The notes beneath the pieces are model-generated. The model was not told where the DNA came from and ran no database searches. It saw only the letters and a program-made list of their open reading frames with translations. Both the position numbers and the translations under genes were made by a program. This document shows, piece by piece, positions 1 to 9,006 of a stretch of 64,000 bases of DNA. The DNA lies in assembly GCA_002919305.1 (NCBI GenBank), contig PKFB01000059.1, forward strand, positions 1-64,000. The letters are read 5' to 3'. The stretch is from Actinomycetales bacterium (lineage in GTDB: Bacteria; Actinomycetota; Actinomycetes; Mycobacteriales; Micromonosporaceae). The stretch's first letter is position 1. Each line of letters begins with the position of its first letter.

Positions 1-2
1 GA

Positions 3-152
3 AGCGGTACCCCGCATGTGTGGGGAGGAGGTTGAACGGGCCGTTGGGTGCCTGGGCGTCGTCGGAACACCCCCACATGCGTGGGGAGGAGTATGGGAGA
101 TCGGGCGGGGTCGACACAACACCAGGAACACCCCCACGTGCGTGGGGAGGAG
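3..152 (-). CRISPR. CRISPR array 1, type I-E-like, 3 repeats and 2 spacers
   Basis: Three 28-nt repeats lie at 3-30, 64-91 and 125-152, separated by two 33-nt spacers (31-63, 92-124). Read on the minus strand the repeat is CTCCTCCCC-ACGCACGT-GGGGGTGTTCC, a short stem-loop repeat of the type I-E kind; the length and 33-nt spacing fit that subtype. The repeat next to the leader (125-152) is intact, the middle one differs by one base, and the distal copy (3-30) is strongly altered in its leader-distal half, as terminal repeats usually are. The array therefore seems complete with two spacers, unless a further array lies beyond the left edge. No cas gene is in view. Confidence 0.88.
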
Positions 153-217
153 AGAAAACGACCTGGGATTTTACAGAGCACCTTGCATAACTGGACCGCT
201 TCTGTCCGCAATGATGG
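153..217 (-). promoter_or_regulatory. CRISPR leader of array 1
   Basis: The roughly 60 bp adjoining the intact end of array 1 align, in leader-to-repeat orientation, with the sequence before array 2. Shared blocks are GGTCGTTT next to the repeat, GGTGCT about 30 bp further out, and TTATGCA beyond it. Conservation of a flank only at the leader end of two separate arrays is what marks it as leader (promoter and adaptation signals). It is AT-richer than its surroundings. Confidence 0.75.
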
Positions 218-540
218 ACGGCCGCCGTCCTCATACTCCAGGTGTCTCACCTTCCTTGTTATCAGTGGCTGCCTGGAGCCTGCTTCCTGCAGCGTCGAGC
301 TGAGCACCCTTCAGGCTGGGCGCCTCTATCGCCGCCTCCTCGCACGTAAGAGGACGGGCCGTCTGCCGTGTAGGGTCTTCGCTTTCTGGCGATCCCACAA
401 GCAGCCTGCTGACAGGACAGTCCCTTTTCAAGATTTTTAGAGATCCTGGCTCACCGTCTTGGTTGCATTCCGTGTTTTTATCGGACCCCTCCGTAACGTC
501 AGGGGCGTGACCAGCCACAACGGTGATGCTCTGACTCAGG
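218..540. other. Gap between leader 1 and a pseudogene
   Basis: No supported gene. Open frames here lack a convincing start or coding bias. The region may hold the decayed start of the DUF222 pseudogene, because the frame of that gene is closed by stops at 508-510 and 532-534. Confidence 0.4.
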
Positions 541-1355
541 TGGCCCCTGCTTGGGGAGGCCACCTGGCCGCTGTACGGACTGACCGACACCGAGTTGGCG
601 GCGCATCTAACCGCCACGGTGCGGGTGATCGCTCAAGCTCAGGCGGTGCTGTTGGCGGTGATCTGGGAAGCTGACAGCCGGGGCCTACTGGGGGCGGGTG
701 GGCGTCACCTGCACCACCCGGTGGGTGCACGAGACTCTCAAAGTCACCAAACCACACGCCCGCACCCTGGTGAGGCTGGCCCGGGAACTGGATAAAGGCG
801 AACTGCTGGTCACCCACGCTGCTCTCACTCAAGGCTTGATCAGCCTGGAGCAGGCCCAGGCGATCGCTGAGGCGGCATCACAGCTGCCGGCAGGGGAGGT
901 CGTGCAGGTCCAACCCGAAATGGTGGAGATCCTGCACGTCGGAAAGGGATGCGGACGCCACCGTGGAAGCCGCTTTGGTGGCTTGGCGGGTCGCCGAGGT
1001 CAACCAGGGCATCCCCGCTGGGAGTGGGGATGATCCCGGTGGTGACGGTGATGGTGCTGGTGACGGGATGGGTTCCTCAAAGGAGGCGGGGCCCGTCGAG
1101 GCTGCTCCTCTGCAGGTGGGGGTGGATGCGTCCGGTCGGGTGTGGGTGGCCGGGCAGACCAGCCTGCTGCGTCAAGCAGCCGAAGCACAGTTGGTGAGTA
1201 TGGTCCGGTGGCATACCCCTGAACGGCTGCGCACCGCCACCAAATACCTGTTGGCGGTCATCGCACCCCACCTGGCTGAAGAACACGGCCGCCAACACGC
1301 CGAACAGGCCGAACGCGAAGCCCACCGTGACCGGTACCTGATCCTCACCCCCTGA
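541..1355 (+). pseudogene. DUF222/13E12-type HNH endonuclease family pseudogene
   Basis: Three overlapping frames together spell the N-terminal DUF222 region of the actinobacterial 13E12/HNH family: frame 1 (about 541-695) gives the early helices up to RGLLGAGG, frame 2 (about 698-940) continues with HETLKVTKPHARTLVRLARE and LISLEQAQAIAEAA, and frame 3 (about 940-1355) carries ATVEAALVAWRVAEVNQG and RLRTATKYLLAVI. At least two frameshifts are needed, one near the G-rich run at 690-700 and one near 935-942. No start codon with an SD is visible, and the frame stops at 1355 before any HNH nuclease domain. Intact members are thought to be mobile or multicopy nuclease-like proteins. The remnant sits exactly between two divergent CRISPR leaders. 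Confidence 0.72.
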
Positions 1356-1507
1356 CCCTGCAGCCAAAGGGGCGGTGGCTGCTGCGGAGCCTTCTAGGTT
1401 CGGAGGATGCCGTTGTGTCCGCGCCGCCTTAGACTCCCTTGCCGCACCCCTGCACCCACCTATCTGAACCAGTCGGGCGGCTGACCAGCATCAACGAAGA
1501 AGACCTA

Positions 1508-1572
1508 GCAAGTTTGTGGACACAGATGGCCCGGTTATGCACGGTGCTATATAAAAGTGCAGGTCGTTTCCT
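1508..1572 (+). promoter_or_regulatory. CRISPR leader of array 2
   Basis: The sequence before the first repeat of array 2 matches the leader of array 1 over about 60 bp, including GGTTATGCA, GGTGCTAT, a TAAAA tract and GGTCGTTT at the repeat boundary. It is the likely promoter and spacer-acquisition end for array 2, transcribed to the right. Confidence 0.75.
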
Positions 1573-1722
1573 CTCCTCCCCACGCACGTGGGGGTGTTCC
1601 TCTAGTGCCGGCCTCTCGCTTGTCGTTGGCCGACTCCTCCCCACGCACGTGGGGGTGTTCCCCAGCACGTCGACGTCCCGTGGGAGCCGCAGTGCGCCTC
1701 TCCACGCACGTGGGGATATCCC
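1573..1722 (+). CRISPR. CRISPR array 2, type I-E-like, 3 repeats and 2 spacers
   Basis: Repeats lie at 1573-1600, 1634-1661 and 1695-1722, with 33-nt spacers at 1601-1633 and 1662-1694. The first two repeats are identical to each other and to the leader-end repeat of array 1. The last differs at five positions (2, 7, 22, 24 and 26 of 28) and is the decayed terminal repeat. Orientation is leader-left, so arrays 1 and 2 diverge from a shared 1.4-kb centre. Like array 1 it holds only two spacers. It must depend on Cas proteins encoded elsewhere, if it is active. Confidence 0.9.
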
Positions 1723-2346
1723 GTGTTGGCCTTGATGATGGGCAGAGCGTTGTTCTCATGTCCCTGCATGTGGAAGGAGCGACTTTGAATGATCGGGCGA
1801 TGTGGCTTGATCCTGCTTCTGCCTGCTTTCTTTGTCAGGGTTAGTTGGTGAGCAGCGGAAGTGGTGGTCGCCCGTGAGCGCGGCCGGTTTGCTGACTCCT
1901 TGATTGTTGTTTCTGCTACTTGTTGGACTCGATGGGTTTCGGGCTGTCGATGGCCGGGCTTCTTGATCTAGCTACCGGTTCCTTGGGCTAGGAGTTCGAG
2001 TGTTCGGGGTGGGAAGCTGAGCGGCTTCCGCTCTGCATGTCCGCTGAGTTCGTCTGTTCGGACAGCTGACGCGAAGAGTCTTCAGGAGTCTGCTGAAGCC
2101 AGGGGGGCGACGGTAGGGCGCCAAGCTGCATCCTGCCGCCGTATGCCGGGTCAAGCCGACTAGAGCCGATTGAGGTACGCGTGGATTTTCTTGAGTGTGC
2201 TGTTTTAGAGGGTATGTGGAGGCTTGGTGGGATGGTTAAGTGAAGGGCGGCGTCAGGCTGCTATGTGGGTGATATTTGGGGCGCTAGTGGCGTCGCTTCG
2301 TGATGTTGGTATGGCTTAACGCGAATGCGGAACACAGGTCTGATGG
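1723..2346. other. Non-coding gap before the STAND gene
   Basis: No supported gene. An in-frame TGA at 2341-2343 closes the frame of the downstream NTPase, so that gene cannot extend further left. I see no clear repeat or RNA gene here. Confidence 0.5.
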
Positions 2347-5300
2347 GTGGGGTGGGGTAATCAGGGGAGTGTGGGGAAAGCTTTTGGCGGTGGATTGGTG
2401 TCGTTGCTGGCGGCGCAGCAGGACCCGCAGCAGGTGTTCGCTGAGGTGCGGCTATCGGAGTTCGTCGGCCGGGAGTGGCTGATCAAACAGGTGGATCGGT
2501 TCCTCGCTGAACAGCCGTGTGGGTTCGTGATCATCCAGGCCGATGCCGGTCTGGGGAAGACAGCGGTAGCGGCCCACTTGGTGCGAGAGCGTGGGTATCT
2601 GTCGCACTTCGCTCGGCTGGGCAGCAGGTCTGCGACGGTGACGTTGCGGAACCTGGCCGCGCAGGTGATGACCCGCTTTGTGCTAGCGAAGGACCTCAAG
2701 CCTCAGGGTGTGGTGCCGGGGTGGGCACAGACCACCGGTGGCTTCTTCAGGTTGTTGAAGCAGGCTGCGGAGAAGGCCACCGCTGCCGGTAGGCGGGTGG
2801 TGTTGGTGGTCGATGGGGTGGATGAGGCTGAGCCGGCGGAGTCCGGGTTGCCGCTGGGGTTGCCGCCGCTGCTGCCGGAAGGGGTGTTTGTGATCGCCAC
2901 TTGCCGGCCTGGGACTGCGGTGCCGGTGGAATCTCCCAGCCTGTGGGTGTCGATCGCCCGTGACCAGAGTGAGAACACCGCCGATGTGCGTCTGTTTTTA
3001 AGCCGTGTTGTGCGGGAGCCGGTCATCGCTGAGCGGCTTGCTACGGCAGGTGTGTCCACTGAGGAGTTCGTGACCACGCTGGTGCGGCGGTGCGGCGGGG
3101 TATGGCTATATCTGCGGTATCTGGTGGATGAGATCCGCCTGGGGCACCGCGGTGTGACCGACCTGGAAGGGCTGCCGCAGGGCCTTGGCGAGTACTACAC
3201 GCAGACGGTACGCGTCGGGCAGGCTGACCAGCGGTGGGAGCAGGTTGGTCTTCCGGTGTGGGCGACTTTGGCCGCCGCTCAGGAACCCCTCACCCTGGAG
3301 GCGATCACCCGTCTGTCCGGCGTCTCGGACTACCAGGCGGTGCGACGGTGGTGCGAGTTCTCCTGTCGGCCGTTTCTCGCTGTCACCGACATTCAGCCGC
3401 GCCGTTACAGGATCTTCCATGACAGCCTGCGCGAGTACCTTGCCGACCGGTTCCCCGAGGCTGTCAGGGAGGCGCACTCCCGGATCGCCGACTATTACCT
3501 GACTGTTTTCGGTGGGCTTCAGAGCCACCTCGGTGGCTTGGCCGCGGAACCTGGGTTGGCTGGGCGGGATGACGGCTACCCGCTGCGGCACCTGGCCACC
3601 CATCTTGACCATGCCGGCCGTGTGGAGAACCTACACACCCTGCTGACGTGTGAGGGCATCAGTCGTACAGGGCGGGTCCGCAACGTGTGGGCCCAGGCGC
3701 ATGAGTACGCCGGCACTCTGCATGACTACCTGGGTGATGTCTCTCGGGCCCAGGCACGCGCCCGCGCCGACACCGACCGGTATCTGGTCACCGGCCAGGC
3801 CACACCCAGCCTCGGGCTGGAGCTGCTGTACGCCCTCACCACCGCTGCGCTCACCAGCGACACCAACCAAGTCCCGACCGGTCTCGTCCCTCGCCTAGTC
3901 GAGGCCGGCCTCTGGGGCCCGCGGGATGTGCTTCAGCACATCCTCCGCATCACGGATGAAAATCTTCGCGTCAGCGAGTTGATAGATCTGGCTGAATACC
4001 TTTCGCCCGATCTGATTCCTCGCGCGCTTGACGCCGCTATCGCTGTCACCGGAGATGTCAGCCGCGTCAAAGCGTTAGGGGCGCTCGCCGCGTACCTCTC
4101 GCCTAACCTCATTCCCCACGCGCTTGACGCCGCCACCGTCGTTACTGACGACAGCGACCACGCCCAGGTATTCCGCTCCTCCGTGTTGGCCAGACTCGCG
4201 GTGAACCTTCCGCGCGATGAGGGGCATGAGGTTCTTCGGCAGGCTCTTGACGCCGCTATCGCTATCACCGATGAGTCCGATCGGGCCTGGGCGGTGGTTT
4301 GTCTGGCCGAGTACCTGCCACGCGACCTGTTTCTCCGGGCTCTTGACGCCGCTTGCGCCATCACGGACAACCACACCCGGGCCTATGCGTTGGCACACCT
4401 TGCTGCAAGCCGCCCGCCTGAGGAGCGTCGCCCCGTCTTACACCAGTTCTTCGAGGTCTTCACCGCTATCGATGAGGACAGTCGTTATGGCCTGCTGTTA
4501 GATGAGCTCGCTGAGCACATTCCGGCTGATCTGATTCCCCGTGCTGTTGACGCCGCTACTGCCATCAGCGATGACTACGGCCGCATCTGGGCGTTAACCG
4601 GTCTCTCCGGGCGGCTCCCACCCGAGGAGCGTCGTGGGGTCCTGCGTCGGGCCTTTGAGGGCGTCATCAACAGCCCTGACGAGGACGAACGCGTCCAGGT
4701 GTTAGGTGACTTCGCTCAATACATTCCAGCCGACCTGTTTCCGCGTGCTCTCGAGGCTGTCGTCGCTGTCAGCGGGGACGTCGATAACGGCCGAGCATTG
4801 GGAGACCTCGCGGAACATCTTCCATCAGAGTTGTTCCCTCGTGCTCGCGTCGCCATCACCGCTATCGCCGATGACTTCGACCGTGCTCGAGCGTTCGGCA
4901 AGCTCGCGACAAACCTGCCGCCCAATGAGCGGCGTGTGGTGCTTCACCAAGCCCTCGAGGCCGTCAGCGCTATCCGCGATCCCTCCGATCGGGCACTGGC
5001 GTTAAGCGGACTCGCTGAGACTCTCACAGGTGACCTGCTGCCTGATGCCCTCGACGTCGCCTCCACCCTCACCGACAACTTCGAACACGCTCAGGCGCTC
5101 AGGTCTCTCCTGGTGAGATTCCCGACCGGGGAGCTAGTGACACGCATCCCACAGGCGTCCCGTACCACCGTCTTTGACGGCGCGGGCGTGGAGCTGTTCA
5201 GGCACTGTGTGGAGGTGCTGGCCCACGATCCTCACGGGTTGACGGCTGTCGCACGTAACCTCACCAAGGGCGCTTCCTGGCCCACGGTGCTGGGGCTCCT

Positions 5301-5397
5301 CGCCGTCGCTATGCCCTTGATCCAGCAGCAAGGCGGGCCGACAGCGGTCCGTTACTGCCGCGACGCGGTCAGAACCGTGTATCGCTGGTGGCTGTAA
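2347..5397 (+). CDS. STAND-class P-loop NTPase with C-terminal helical repeats
   Basis: A 1016-aa signalling ATPase of the STAND type. Residues 38-55 carry FVGREWL, the usual lead-in to the NTPase. Walker A is ADAGLGKT at 65-72 and Walker B is VVLVVDGVDE at 151-160; RIFHDSLREYL near 355-365 ends the winged-helix region. From about residue 515 to 960 there are about twelve repeats of 32 or 36 residues with the pattern PRALDAAxAIxDDxxRAxAL-LAxxLPxDL, probably stacked alpha-hairpins acting as a sensor. Only about 35 residues precede the NTPase, so no TIR, protease or nuclease effector is visible. The start is uncertain: GTG 2347 follows an in-frame stop, and GTG 2371 is an alternative with a GGGGAG before it. 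Family members include antiphage Avs-like and regulatory proteins; a defence role near CRISPR arrays is inference. Confidence 0.85.
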   Translation: MGWGNQGSVGKAFGGGLVSLLAAQQDPQQVFAEVRLSEFVGREWLIKQVDRFLAEQPCGFVIIQADAGLGKTAVAAHLVRERGYLSHFARLGSRSATVTLRNLAAQVMTRFVLAKDLKPQGVVPGWAQTTGGFFRLLKQAAEKATAAGRRVVLVVDGVDEAEPAESGLPLGLPPLLPEGVFVIATCRPGTAVPVESPSLWVSIARDQSENTADVRLFLSRVVREPVIAERLATAGVSTEEFVTTLVRRCGGVWLYLRYLVDEIRLGHRGVTDLEGLPQGLGEYYTQTVRVGQADQRWEQVGLPVWATLAAAQEPLTLEAITRLSGVSDYQAVRRWCEFSCRPFLAVTDIQPRRYRIFHDSLREYLADRFPEAVREAHSRIADYYLTVFGGLQSHLGGLAAEPGLAGRDDGYPLRHLATHLDHAGRVENLHTLLTCEGISRTGRVRNVWAQAHEYAGTLHDYLGDVSRAQARARADTDRYLVTGQATPSLGLELLYALTTAALTSDTNQVPTGLVPRLVEAGLWGPRDVLQHILRITDENLRVSELIDLAEYLSPDLIPRALDAAIAVTGDVSRVKALGALAAYLSPNLIPHALDAATVVTDDSDHAQVFRSSVLARLAVNLPRDEGHEVLRQALDAAIAITDESDRAWAVVCLAEYLPRDLFLRALDAACAITDNHTRAYALAHLAASRPPEERRPVLHQFFEVFTAIDEDSRYGLLLDELAEHIPADLIPRAVDAATAISDDYGRIWALTGLSGRLPPEERRGVLRRAFEGVINSPDEDERVQVLGDFAQYIPADLFPRALEAVVAVSGDVDNGRALGDLAEHLPSELFPRARVAITAIADDFDRARAFGKLATNLPPNERRVVLHQALEAVSAIRDPSDRALALSGLAETLTGDLLPDALDVASTLTDNFEHAQALRSLLVRFPTGELVTRIPQASRTTVFDGAGVELFRHCVEVLAHDPHGLTAVARNLTKGASWPTVLGLLAVAMPLIQQQGGPTAVRYCRDAVRTVYRWWL

Positions 5398-5493
5398 CCG
5401 CAGGGGCAAGCCTTCAGCGAATTTCGCGCTGTACGAGTCAAAGACCGACAGCGAGAGGCGCGACGTGAGGGGATGGGTGGGCCAATGTAGGCG

Positions 5494-5511
5494 CTGGTTC
5501 TTCCGAACCAG
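5494..5511. terminator. Short hairpin downstream of the STAND gene
   Basis: CTGGTTC and GAACCAG form a perfect 7-bp stem with a TTCC loop, about 100 bp after the stop. There is no T-tract. It may be a terminator or simply a stable palindrome. Confidence 0.35.
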
Positions 5512-6063
5512 GGACGCTGCAGTGGACGGATATTGGGTGCGTCCGGCCATGCGGTGCTGGCTTCTCGCTGGGGCGTAGACGGGAATCGTGTGCCGCGGCA
5601 GCGGTGGGGATCGGGTGTATGGGGTTTGACTGTGCATGGTTGCGAGATGACTGTCGTCGCTGCAGGCGAGGAGCTCGCAGAGGGTGGGTGAGGGAGAGGC
5701 AGGTGTCTGGCGCTGGCTGGGCAAGGCGCCTGAGGGACCGGAGTGGCCTCGGTTTTTGATGGGTAACCGGCTCGGAGCGTGGGGGCCGCTTGGACTTGAG
5801 TACGGGAAGCGACGCGGCGGCTAGAGAACGCGACCACAGTGGAGTAAGCACGCTCGAGGCCTGCCTAAGCCGATTTTCTCTGGCGAAGGCGTGGAGGCGC
5901 GGGTTCGGAGGGGACAGGGGAAGACAGGTTCTCGGTCTGAGAGGTGGCTGGGGGGAGGACAGGCGGGTGAGGAGGAGCAAGGCGGGCGGTGCGGGGATCA
6001 GGGTGGTGCGGGGAATAGGACAGGGATAAGGAGATAGGGGAGAGGAATGGTTATGTGTCCGAG

Positions 6064-6082
6064 TATCTCCTCAACGGAGATA
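6064..6082. promoter_or_regulatory. Inverted repeat upstream of the beta-lactamase
   Basis: TATCTCC and GGAGATA form a perfect 7-bp inverted repeat with a 5-nt spacer, 73 bp before the beta-lactamase start. The position suits an operator or a 5'-UTR hairpin. No regulator gene of the BlaI or AmpR kind is adjacent. Confidence 0.35.
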
Positions 6083-6155
6083 GCGGTGGTCGGGTGCGAG
6101 TTTTAGCGATCACGATGGGGATCGTGAGAATCATGACTAGGGAATCGAGGGATGC

Positions 6156-7121
6156 ATGAACGGTCAGCTGCCTCGCCGTCGGTTATTGCTCAGTGGCTCA
6201 ACGGCGGCGGGATTGTTGCTGCTGACGGGCGGCTCGGTTGCTTCCGCGACAGCGTGCACCTTGGTTCCGGCGAGTCACCCTGTAACGGGAACACGACACT
6301 TTGAGAGTCGGGTGGCGCAACGGCAGGTCCGGGAGCGGCTGCGTGCCCTGGAGCGGGCATACCCGGGGCGGATCGGGGCGTACGCGGTGGACACCGCCAG
6401 CGACGTGGCCGTGAGCTACCGGGCGGATGAGCGTTTCCCGCTGCTGTCCACCTTCAAGGTGCTGGCCGCAGCCGCGGTGCTGAAGCGGGCCCGTACCCAG
6501 GATCCCAGGCTGCTGGACCGGCTCATCCGGTGGACCGAGGCGGATCTGGTGGAGTACTCGCCGGTCACGGAACAGCACGTGGCCGACGGTCTTACGGTGG
6601 CGCAGCTGTGCCATGCAGCGATCACGGTCAGCGACAACACCGCAGGGAACCTGCTGCTGCAGCAGATCGACGGCCCGGCCGGCCTGACCCGGTATCTGCG
6701 CAGCCTGGGAGACCGGGACACCCGGCTGGACCGGTGGGAGACGGACCTCAACGTGTGGAACCCGACTGAGCGGCGGGACACCACCACACCGGCCGCGATG
6801 GGGCGTACGCTGCACGCGTTGACCGTCGGTCGGGCGCTGCACCGCGACGACCGGGCCCAGCTCATTGAGTGGATGCGTCAAACCGTCACCGGTGACCAGC
6901 GGATCCGGGCCGGCCTGCCGGATGACTGGAGCATCGGCGATAAGACCGGCTCAAGCTACTACTACGGCGCCGCCAACGACGTCGCGATCGCCTACCCGCC
7001 GTCGCAGCCGCCGTTGATCATCGCCATCTACACCAACCGGCTGGAGTCTGATCTGACCAACGACAACGCGATCATCGCTCAGACCGCGACGATCCTCGCT
7101 GACGCCCTCGGGAAGCTGTAG
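6156..7121 (+). CDS. Class A beta-lactamase, Tat-exported
   Basis: A 321-aa serine beta-lactamase that hydrolyses beta-lactam rings outside the membrane. All class A motifs are present: STFK (Ser98, Lys101), SDN (159-161), the omega-loop WETDLN with Glu195 and Asn199, and KTG (263-265). The N-terminus has twin arginines (RRRLLLSG) before a hydrophobic stretch, which points to Tat export. Cleavage is predicted after the SVASATA region, and a cysteine at 34 leaves open a lipoprotein form. The ATG at 6156 follows an AGGGA about 3 nt away, a close spacing. The gene stands alone with no regulator. Length and motifs suggest an active enzyme; substrate range cannot be read from sequence. Confidence 0.95.
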   Translation: MNGQLPRRRLLLSGSTAAGLLLLTGGSVASATACTLVPASHPVTGTRHFESRVAQRQVRERLRALERAYPGRIGAYAVDTASDVAVSYRADERFPLLSTFKVLAAAAVLKRARTQDPRLLDRLIRWTEADLVEYSPVTEQHVADGLTVAQLCHAAITVSDNTAGNLLLQQIDGPAGLTRYLRSLGDRDTRLDRWETDLNVWNPTERRDTTTPAAMGRTLHALTVGRALHRDDRAQLIEWMRQTVTGDQRIRAGLPDDWSIGDKTGSSYYYGAANDVAIAYPPSQPPLIIAIYTNRLESDLTNDNAIIAQTATILADALGKL

Positions 7122-7480
7122 CGCCGACGGGCTGCGGTGTGGACCCCGTGGCTGTGGTAGACGTCCACGGTCGCCGGTGAGTGGTGAGCCCGCCAGCCGT
7201 GGGGTGTCCCGAGACGAGAGGCTCGGAAGCTGAGGCCTCGGCGGGGAGCCGCGGGCCGTGCGCTATCCCAAGGTGCGATCACCCAGACGCGGGCGGTGGG
7301 GTTTGCCAGGAAGTCGGGCCCTGCCTGACGGGTGGTGGGTGCCTCTCGGGAAGACAGCGGTTGGTGACGTGTGCCAGCAGCGGGAGGGCCATCGAGACGG
7401 TGGGATCACCGAGCAGACAGCGGGTTCTGAGACGGCGCCGGGCCGGGCGCTCCCTGATCGTGCGGGGGTGGGCGGCCCGG

Positions 7481-7510
7481 CGCCATGGCACCGGGCCGCC
7501 CGTCGGCGGG
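7481..7510. terminator. Bidirectional terminator hairpin
   Basis: GGCGGCCCGG and CCGGGCCGCC form a perfect 10-bp stem with a 10-nt loop in the convergent gap between the beta-lactamase and the minus-strand gene ending at 7525. It has no T-tract, like most hairpins in this window. Confidence 0.65.
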
Positions 7511-7524
7511 TTTGAGGAGTGAAG

Positions 7525-9006
7525 TCAGGAACGGTCGGCCTCATCACGCGGGCTTTTGGTGCGAGGCCCACCGGTGGACATCTGGCCGGACCCGGGGAAC
7601 GGGCGGCACCGGGCGGTTCGTCCACCGTAGGAGTCAAGCGGCTGAAGACACAGGGGCCAGGTCGGTTCAGGGAGGGACCAACCCGATCGGGCCGCCGCGA
7701 TGGCGTACGCCAAGGCACGCGCCTGATCGGGGCAGAGCCGGACCCGGATCCACCCCTGCGGGGCGTGGATCATGAACCCGATCTGGGTGTCCGGGCTGCC
7801 GCTCGCCTTCCCGGCCGGGGTGGTCGTGGAGAGATCGGCGCTGGACGAGGCGTACACCTCGATCCGGGGGTAGACGGCCCCGCAGTCGTGAAGCTCGTAG
7901 ACGCCGGCGGTGGCGGGCACATTCACCCCTACAGGGGTACGCCCGCGCGAAGCCGCGTCTTTACCGCCTGGGGAGCCGGTGCGGTCGACCAGCTCGGCGT
8001 ACGACAACAACGCCCGGATCAAAAGCCGCGCCTGCATCCGCGTCAACCACACCCGCTGAACGCTGGGCCCGGCAGCGTTGACTCGCGGGAGTCGGGTGGC
8101 GTCCACCACCACGCCGACGACCAACCCTTCATCGGGGTCACGTCGGACGGTGACCTCCAGGCCAGCCGGTGGGGTCAGTGGTGGCAGCGGCCGCGCTCGC
8201 TTCCGTGAGACGGACGGGGAGGGCACCCGTAGATCAGGTGACGCCGTGAGTCTCCGATGCGAGGCGCGTGTTCTCGATGAACCGCGTCGTGCATTCGAGC
8301 CGCGTATGGCGGCGCGGCACAACAGATACAGCGACCGTGGCAGGGAACGCCGCGACACGTCACCGGGGGACGGGGGAACGGGCGGTGTGGACGGGGACAC
8401 CGCGGGCGTGGCCGCAAGGGACGGAGAAGCCACCTGGGAAGCAGGCGGGCAGGAGCGCGTCCCGGCCCTTGACTCACTTGTGGCATTCGAAGTCGAAGAG
8501 CCACCAGGGCCATCACGGCCGTCGGGTTCCGGTCGGGCACCGGGGGTGAGATGAGCGTTGAGGACAGGGCAGCTGGCGCAGGTGAGGCAGGCGTCCGAGT
8601 CGCCCCGCTTCATAAGATCCGGGCGGGCGGCACGGGCGGGGCAAACGCCGCGGGGGCACCCTGCAGAAGAGGCGTGAGAAGCGGCAGGGTCGGGGTGGGC
8701 GTCAGAGGCGAGGGGAGCGGAAGAAGCAGAGACCGGGTTCTGCTCGACGGGTCCATTGGGGGAATCGGGCAGGGCGCAGTCCAGCGGATAACCCGGAGAA
8801 TCAGCGATTGGATCGCTGGAGGAATCAGCGGAATCTGAGAAATTGTCAGATTCAAGTGTGGGATCGGCGGTTGGGGAAATGCCAGAGGAGCCGCTGGAGG
8901 CCAGGGATTGGTGTCGGACCTCATCCGATTCCGACATGTGGTGACGGGGCCCGGTCCGGAAGGACCCCTCGTCGGGTGGCTCCAGTGGGTACATACAATC
9001 CGACAT
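7525..9006 (-). CDS. Ser/Pro-rich orphan protein with a conserved-looking C-terminal half
   Basis: A 493-aa protein of unknown function. ATG at 9006 is chosen because AGGAAGGG lies 8 nt upstream; the open frame extends to 9069 but without an SD there. Residues 1-260 are low-complexity and rich in Ser, Pro, Asp and Ala, with scattered Cys. Residues about 280-470 look folded and include EVTVRRDPDEGLVVGVVVDA, QARLLIRALLSYAELVDR and a second similar stretch, WIRVRLCPDQARALAYAIA. The two R-x-x-x-Q-A-R-x-L stretches suggest an internal duplication. No signal peptide or membrane segment is seen. It is a single gene between a convergent beta-lactamase and a divergent membrane protein. Coding status rests on the SD and codon bias. 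Confidence 0.6.
   Translation of the reverse strand: MSDCMYPLEPPDEGSFRTGPRHHMSESDEVRHQSLASSGSSGISPTADPTLESDNFSDSADSSSDPIADSPGYPLDCALPDSPNGPVEQNPVSASSAPLASDAHPDPAASHASSAGCPRGVCPARAARPDLMKRGDSDACLTCASCPVLNAHLTPGARPEPDGRDGPGGSSTSNATSESRAGTRSCPPASQVASPSLAATPAVSPSTPPVPPSPGDVSRRSLPRSLYLLCRAAIRGSNARRGSSRTRASHRRLTASPDLRVPSPSVSRKRARPLPPLTPPAGLEVTVRRDPDEGLVVGVVVDATRLPRVNAAGPSVQRVWLTRMQARLLIRALLSYAELVDRTGSPGGKDAASRGRTPVGVNVPATAGVYELHDCGAVYPRIEVYASSSADLSTTTPAGKASGSPDTQIGFMIHAPQGWIRVRLCPDQARALAYAIAAARSGWSLPEPTWPLCLQPLDSYGGRTARCRPFPGSGQMSTGGPRTKSPRDEADRS

Larger units (their letters stand above)
5398..6155. other. Gap between STAND and beta-lactamase genes
   Basis: About 760 bp without a supported gene. 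Several long minus-strand frames exist (for example 5352-5837) but they have no SD and no family resemblance. Apart from the hairpin at 5494-5511 and the inverted repeat at 6064-6082 I see nothing defined. The last 130 bp before the beta-lactamase are AT-richer and probably hold its promoter. Confidence 0.5.

Noticed and set aside
1429..1759. Small frames with repeated EHPHVRGEE-like words
   Set aside because: They are CRISPR repeats read in frame, not genes.
5352..5980. Long minus-strand frames after the STAND gene
   Set aside because: No SD, very Pro/Arg/Ser-rich, overlapping each other and the STAND end; typical shadow frames of GC-rich DNA.
1..6155. cas genes or a CRISPR adaptation module
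   Set aside because: None found on either strand; the NTPase is not Cas3 and has no helicase motifs.
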